64,000 nucleotides of DNA from Basilea psittacipulmonis DSM 24701. Its GTDB lineage: Bacteria > Pseudomonadota > Gammaproteobacteria > Burkholderiales > Burkholderiaceae_B. The notes under the pieces were generated by a model, which saw only the letters and a program-made list of their open reading frames with translations, searched no databases and was not told the origin of the DNA. Numbering within the stretch: the first letter of the stretch is position 1; each line of letters begins with the position of its first letter. The stretch covers positions 310,001 to 374,000 of the forward strand of contig NZ_CP009238.1 in assembly GCF_000743945.1 (NCBI RefSeq), written 5' to 3'. Shown here in pieces: positions 59,543-64,000 of the stretch. A program made the translations under genes and the position numbers.

Positions 59543-60433
59543 CTAGTTAAATTGTTCATACAGTGTATTCCACTGTAATTTTTTTCGCAATACCGAGAAA
59601 TACTCAAATTTATGGGGATGGATGAAAAAAGCTTTGTAAGGTGCTTTGCGAATGGAAATATGATCACCTACCTGTAAATCAGACCAAGTTTGCATATCAA
59701 ACTGAACACTCGCTGCATTAGGACGACGACTGATTTCAGAAAGACGAAGTTCTAGTTCGTCCTTGTCGGACACTGCAATCGGGCGACTAGAGAGTGTTTG
59801 GGGAGCGACGGGAACCACTAAAAATGCGGATGCACGTGGATGTAAGATGGGGCCATTAGCGCTCACAGAATAAGCTGTTGAACCAGTGGGAGTGGCCACA
59901 ATGACGCCGTCAGCCTTTTGGGTGTACATTAGTTCACCGTTTAAAAGTACGCTGATTTCAATCATCCCACTACGTCCGGATCGATTTAGTACGACATCAT
60001 TAAGGGCATAATCACGAATGAGCTCTTTTCCGTTTCTGATAATCCTGGCTTCTAGCATGGTACGACCTTCAATTTCATATGAACCAGACAAAATTGCTTC
60101 TAACGCCACTAGGGTGTCTTTGTTTGGAACGCCTGTGATAAAGCCAAGATTTCCGTGATTAATCCCTAATAAAGGAATGCCATATTTGGCCAGTTTGCGG
60201 CCCGCTCCTAGCATAGTACCATCTCCTCCCATCACGATAACGAGTTGGGCTTTTTTGCCTATTTCATCGTAAGAGATGCTAGGAAAATAAGTGATGCCTG
60301 TATGCAAAGCAGTTTCTTGCTCGATAAGCACGTTTCTGCCTTTATTTAAAAGATATTTGGCTAGATGATTAATAGCCTGTGTAATGCCAGAGTCTTGATA
60401 ACGACCAACAATGGCAATCGTTGGAAAATTCAT
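59543..60433 (-). CDS. nadK: NAD kinase
   Basis: 296 residues. The GGDGTMLGAGR motif, NHGNLGFIT and ATPTGSTAYSVSANGPI identify NAD kinase, which makes NADP+ from NAD+ and ATP. It is the first gene of a nadK-recN unit and is divergent from hemH. Confidence 0.97.
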   Translation of the reverse strand: MNFPTIAIVGRYQDSGITQAINHLAKYLLNKGRNVLIEQETALHTGITYFPSISYDEIGKKAQLVIVMGGDGTMLGAGRKLAKYGIPLLGINHGNLGFITGVPNKDTLVALEAILSGSYEIEGRTMLEARIIRNGKELIRDYALNDVVLNRSGRSGMIEISVLLNGELMYTQKADGVIVATPTGSTAYSVSANGPILHPRASAFLVVPVAPQTLSSRPIAVSDKDELELRLSEISRRPNAASVQFDMQTWSDLQVGDHISIRKAPYKAFFIHPHKFEYFSVLRKKLQWNTLYEQFN

Positions 60434-60573
60434 AATATTCTCATAAAATTAATGATATGCAGTTTATCATGGTGTGATCGTCCGTGGTGTAGCGGGTTAG
60501 GGGTTGCCTAATATGATAAACTGCAAAATAGATTTTGTTTATTATAAATTATTCTAAAAGTGAGAGCTATTGC

Positions 60574-61545
60574 ATGACTAAAAAAGCGGTTTTAATGGTT
60601 AATTTAGGAACGCCTAGTGAACCTACTGCATCAGCTATACGTCAGTATTTGAAGCAGTTTTTATCTGATAAACGAGTAGTGGAGTTACCAGCGTTTTTAT
60701 GGAAGCCGATCTTATATGGTCCTGTATTGACCTTTAGACCCTCTAAATTAGTCCCAAAATATCGTTCTATATGGATGGATGAGGGTTCTCCTTTGATGGT
60801 GTATAGCGAACGTTTAAAAGATTTACTCGAAAAGGAATTCCAAGCTCGTCAAAAAGATATAGGGGTGTTTGTGGGCATGCGGTATGGCCAGCCTGATTGT
60901 AAGGAACGAGTAAAAGAAATCTTTAAATTGGGGTATGAGCGAATTCTGGTATTGCCCATGTATCCTCAGTTTTCAGCGGGAACGACTGGAACGGTGATCG
61001 ATCGTATTGGTGAAGCATTGAAAGAAATGCGTAATCAACCGGAGATCCGCTATGTTAAACGTTTTTATGACCATCCTGCATTTATTCAAGCGACAGCAAA
61101 TAAGATTCTCAGTTTTTGGCAAGAGAACGGAAAGCCAGAAGCTTTGTTACTTAGCTACCACGGGCTTCCGCAACGTTATATCGATCAAGGTGATCCTTAT
61201 TACGATGATTGCTTACAAACAAGTGAATTGATGAAACAGGCTTTGGGAGAGGATGTAAAGATTTATAGCAGTTTTCAAAGTCAGTTTGGGAGAGACAAAT
61301 GGATTGAACCGAGCACGGTTGAGATGATGAAACAATTAAGAGAAGCGGGAGTTAAGTGTTTGGATGTTCATAGTCCTTGCCTTGTCGCAGATTGTCTCGA
61401 AACTTTGGAAGAAATCGGTCAAGAATATGCACATGAATTTACCCAAGTGTTAGGGGGTGAAGCGTTTCGTTTTATCCCTTGTTTAAATGATGATGGTTTA
61501 TGGGCAAAAGGCCTGTGTGACTTGATTTTACAAGAAATAGGATGA
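60574..61545 (+). CDS. hemH: Ferrochelatase
   Basis: 323 residues from the ATG at 60574 (MTKKAVLMVNLGTPSEPTA); an in-frame codon at 60535 is less likely. Blocks GMRYGQPDCKERVKE, LLLSYHGLPQRYIDQGDPY (catalytic His) and SSFQSQFGRDKWIEP are typical. It inserts Fe2+ into protoporphyrin IX at the membrane, the last step of haem synthesis. Confidence 0.96.
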   Translation: MTKKAVLMVNLGTPSEPTASAIRQYLKQFLSDKRVVELPAFLWKPILYGPVLTFRPSKLVPKYRSIWMDEGSPLMVYSERLKDLLEKEFQARQKDIGVFVGMRYGQPDCKERVKEIFKLGYERILVLPMYPQFSAGTTGTVIDRIGEALKEMRNQPEIRYVKRFYDHPAFIQATANKILSFWQENGKPEALLLSYHGLPQRYIDQGDPYYDDCLQTSELMKQALGEDVKIYSSFQSQFGRDKWIEPSTVEMMKQLREAGVKCLDVHSPCLVADCLETLEEIGQEYAHEFTQVLGGEAFRFIPCLNDDGLWAKGLCDLILQEIG

Positions 61546-61672
61546 TTCCAGAATTCATTGGACAGATAAGATGCACGTTATTTGTTCGGTGAAAGGGCAC
61601 GCATGAATAAGTCATTAGAATGCTCGTGTACGGAGTCAGTTGCGTCTGTGAAGTCAGTGAAACTGAAATGTA

Positions 61673-61703
61673 TAAAAAAGCACTAGCCGTGATGACTAGT
61701 GCT
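61673..61703 (-). terminator. Terminator after mdh
   Basis: AGCACTAG (61679-61686) pairs with CTAGTGCT (61696-61703). Read on the minus strand it is followed by T6, about 20 bp after the mdh stop. Confidence 0.85.
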
Positions 61704-61721
61704 GTATTGGGCGTATCAGGA

Positions 61722-62705
61722 TTATAAAAGACCGCTGACCCCTGCTTTTTCTTCTTCTAGTTCAGCCAAAGTGTGGTCGAGGCGTTCACGGCTGAATGCA
61801 TCGATGTCTAGACCTTGTACAATCTCGTATTCACCGTCTTTACAAACCACTGGGAATCCATACACAATACCTTCAGGAATGCCATATGAACCATCAGATG
61901 GTACACCCATGGTTACCCATTTTCCGTTAGTGCCTAAGGCCCAATCACGCATATGGTCAATCGCTGCATTAGCGGCTGACGCTGCTGATGATAAACCACG
62001 TGCTTCGATGATGGCAGCACCACGTTTGCCTACAGTTGGAATAAAGTAATCTTTGATCCAAGCATCATCGTTTACTAAGCCTTTTAGCGGTTTTCCATTT
62101 GCTGTCGCATGAGAGATATCTGGATACATGGTAGGAGAGTGGTTACCCCAAACACAAAGTTTTTCAATATCAGCCACTTTAACGCCAGCTTTATTGGCAA
62201 CTTGAGTTAAAGCACGGTTGTGGTCTAAACGTACCATGGCTGTGAAATTCTTACGAGGAAGATCAGGAGCCGATACGCCTGCGATATAAGCGTTTGTATT
62301 GGCTGGGTTACCGACTGCCAATACTTTGACATTGCGGCTAGCTACTTTGTTCAATGCACGACCTTGTTCAATAAAAATCTTAGCATTTACTTCCAACAAA
62401 TCTTTACGTTCCATGCCAGGACCACGTGGTCTAGAACCCACTAATAAAGCATAATCCGCATCTTTGAACGCCAATTCAGGATCGCTAAATCCCTCAAGAC
62501 CCGCTAATAGAGGGAATGCACAATCATCCAATTCCATCATCACGCCTTTAAGAGCTTTTTGGGCACGCTCATCAGGGATTTCTAGTAATTGAAGAATAAC
62601 GGGTTGATCTTTTCCAAGCATTTCGCCAGAAGCGATACGGAACAATAAAGCATAGCCAATTTGACCAGCAGCACCAGTAACGGCGACACGTACAGGAGAT
62701 TTCAT
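61722..62705 (-). CDS. mdh: Malate dehydrogenase
   Basis: 327 residues from the ATG at 62705 (GGAGTC upstream; an in-frame ATG at 62720 would add five). The NAD-binding [41 protein letters not shown] and the catalytic His/Arg region [14 protein letters not shown] place it in the cytosolic-type malate dehydrogenase group common in betaproteobacteria. It oxidises malate to oxaloacetate in the TCA cycle, next to sdh and a GntR regulator. Confidence 0.96.
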   Translation of the reverse strand: MKSPVRVAVTGAAGQIGYALLFRIASGEMLGKDQPVILQLLEIPDERAQKALKGVMMELDDCAFPLLAGLEGFSDPELAFKDADYALLVGSRPRGPGMERKDLLEVNAKIFIEQGRALNKVASRNVKVLAVGNPANTNAYIAGVSAPDLPRKNFTAMVRLDHNRALTQVANKAGVKVADIEKLCVWGNHSPTMYPDISHATANGKPLKGLVNDDAWIKDYFIPTVGKRGAAIIEARGLSSAASAANAAIDHMRDWALGTNGKWVTMGVPSDGSYGIPEGIVYGFPVVCKDGEYEIVQGLDIDAFSRERLDHTLAELEEEKAGVSGLL

Positions 62706-62829
62706 ACTCTGACTCCACAAAATTAATAAGGTTATTTAATCAAATAAGTGTTGTAAAAATACACATTTCTTATTTTGCTTATTTAGGTTAGAACAAATTT
62801 TATTCTAGGTCAATATTCTTATATCTTAT

Positions 62830-62843
62830 ATCTTATATAAGAT
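62830..62843. promoter_or_regulatory. Palindromic candidate operator between mdh and gntR
   Basis: ATCTTATATAAGAT is a perfect 14-bp palindrome in the divergent mdh/gntR intergenic region, preceded by further TCTTATA words at 62818-62830. It fits an operator for the neighbouring GntR-family regulator, but this is inference. Confidence 0.5.
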
Positions 62844-62904
62844 TGATAGACAATCAACTGTTGGTGTGTGATAATTCGTTTATTATTTTCTTTTTGATGA
62901 AAAC

Positions 62905-63654
62905 ATGGCATTATTGAAAAACAGTGCATTGCGGGAAGCGTCTTTTACTCCTTTATACAAGCAAATTAAATCTCTGATTTTGCAAAGCTTAAATAATGGG
63001 GAGTGGAAGCCTGGTGAGAGTATTCCCAGTGAATTTGAATTGGCAAAGACTTTTCAGGTCTCTCAAGGCACCGTGCGTAAAGCCATTGATGAATTAGCGG
63101 CAGAAAATGTATTAATCCGACGACAGGGAAAAGGTACATTTGTGGCCACACATCATGAAGCAAAAGTACGTTATCGTTTTTTGAGTTTGGTCTCTGACCA
63201 CAAGGTGCCAAAACAAAGAGCGAGAAGTCAGGTTTTGAAATGTGAACGTGTTGTTGCAAACTTAGAACAATCCAAAGCATTCAAGATCAAGGTGAATTCG
63301 GAACTTGTCTATATCCAACGTTTGTTGTTTTTAGATGAATGTCCAACGATTTTAGACAATATTTGGTTACGAGCTGATCTGTTTGAGGGGCTAGACCTGA
63401 ATATGTTGAATAAACATAAAATTCCCCTGTACGGTTTATTTGAAACTGAGTTTGGGGTGAGTATGGTTAGAGCGGATGATGCCCTAAAAGCGGTCGTCGC
63501 TGATGAAGAAAAAGCAAATTTGCTCCAAGTAAAGGTGGGTACGCCATTGTTGCAAGTTTACCGCACTTCGTACAGTTATGGCGATAAACCCGTTGAATTG
63601 CGTCAGGGTTTCTACTTAACGGATCATTATCATTACCAAAATCGGCTAAAATAG
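62905..63654 (+). CDS. GntR/HutC-family transcriptional regulator
   Basis: 249 residues. An N-terminal winged helix (about 15-85: LYKQIKSLILQSLNNGEWKPGESIPSEFELAKTFQVSQGTVRKAIDEL) precedes a UTRA effector domain (about 100-245). It lies between mdh and sdhC, and homologues in this position are thought to control TCA genes. It is divergent from mdh. The effector is unknown. Confidence 0.9.
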   Translation: MALLKNSALREASFTPLYKQIKSLILQSLNNGEWKPGESIPSEFELAKTFQVSQGTVRKAIDELAAENVLIRRQGKGTFVATHHEAKVRYRFLSLVSDHKVPKQRARSQVLKCERVVANLEQSKAFKIKVNSELVYIQRLLFLDECPTILDNIWLRADLFEGLDLNMLNKHKIPLYGLFETEFGVSMVRADDALKAVVADEEKANLLQVKVGTPLLQVYRTSYSYGDKPVELRQGFYLTDHYHYQNRLK

Positions 63655-63687
63655 GTTATCGTTTTGTTTGTAACTAAAGAGGGGTGT

Positions 63688-64000
63688 ATGCAGGAGTATA
63701 TATCGAAGCCTCGTGATTATAAGTACCGTAATATTGGTATTCAGAATATCACGAAAGATTATCGCTTGCCATTGGCGGGGCAAGTTTCTATTTTGCACCG
63801 TATTAGTGGAGTACTATTGTTTTTAAGTCTTCCTGTTTTGGTATGGTTGTTTTCAGCAAGCTTAAATCAAGAAAGCTTTGTTCATGTCTCATCAGGTATG
63901 CTTGGATTCTTGTTGGCGCTGATTTGTTCAGTTGCCGTATGGGGATTTTTCCATCATTTCTGTGCAGGCATTCGTTTTTTACTACTAGACTTGCATATTG
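63688..64000 (+). CDS. sdhC: Succinate dehydrogenase cytochrome b556 subunit (3' end outside window)
   Basis: 104 codons to the right edge. The ATG at 63688 follows AGAGGGG. RLPLAGQVSILHRISGVLLFLSLPVLVWLF is the SdhC haem- and quinone-binding start with its first membrane helix, and FFHHFCAGIRFLLLDLH carries the axial His region. It anchors succinate dehydrogenase in the inner membrane. The rest of the operon should follow beyond the window. Confidence 0.93.
   Translation, partial: MQEYISKPRDYKYRNIGIQNITKDYRLPLAGQVSILHRISGVLLFLSLPVLVWLFSASLNQESFVHVSSGMLGFLLALICSVAVWGFFHHFCAGIRFLLLDLHI

Overview
The window is a chromosomal segment of a low-GC betaproteobacterium. The 16S rRNA, the azurin gene, the sdhC/GntR/mdh cluster and the cytochrome c5 and DksA types fit Burkholderiales. 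An Alcaligenaceae member of the Pelistega or Taylorella kind is my best guess; the genus is an inference, because no database search was possible.

Layout. 1-5.4 kb: a cut surface lipoprotein gene, a KefB/YbaL antiporter, tRNA-Ser and tRNA-Leu, azurin and a CitE-like lyase. 5.97-11.6 kb: a complete rRNA operon (16S, tRNA-Ile, tRNA-Ala, 23S, 5S) with promoter, boxA sites, processing stems and terminator. 11.7-19.9 kb is accessory DNA: a cas9 gene remnant cut by an IS4/IS1634-like insertion sequence, an autotransporter, a Schlafen/AlbA_2 ATPase-like regulator and a 1.2-kb satellite array. 19.9-23.6 kb: an iron-siderophore ABC transporter operon with a Fur-like palindrome upstream. 23.7-33.2 kb: a short prepilin peptidase, then a co-directional housekeeping stretch (His-rich CobW GTPase, zinc-ligand-poor DksA, a site-2 protease homologue without its zinc ligands, FmdB, AspS, EttA, GlnS, MinC). 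33.5-34.9 kb: a transposase remnant and minDE facing minC. 35-42.3 kb: a 61-bp minisatellite, a Fis-type HTH protein, HemE, PriA and Rep. 42.7-51 kb: cytochrome c5, tRNA-Arg, a BamE-like lipoprotein, BetB and BetA, an unknown TPR-like protein, and an amino-acid ABC binding protein (broken signal peptide) with its permease. 51.2-64 kb: DUF805 protein, TtcA, FolB, a Slam-type lipoprotein/translocon pair, a CitMHS transporter, RecN, NadK, HemH, Mdh, a GntR regulator and the start of sdhC.

The most distinctive themes are: (1) a surface-lipoprotein/Slam pair and a second TbpB-like lipoprotein at the left edge; (2) a dead type II-C cas9 fragment beside an IS; (3) many tandem repeats in intergenic spacers, several of which copy the 3' end of the neighbouring gene (fis-like gene, betB, recN, siderophore permease); (4) a minCDE operon split into convergent halves with IS debris between them; (5) an M50 peptidase homologue lacking all three expected metal ligands.
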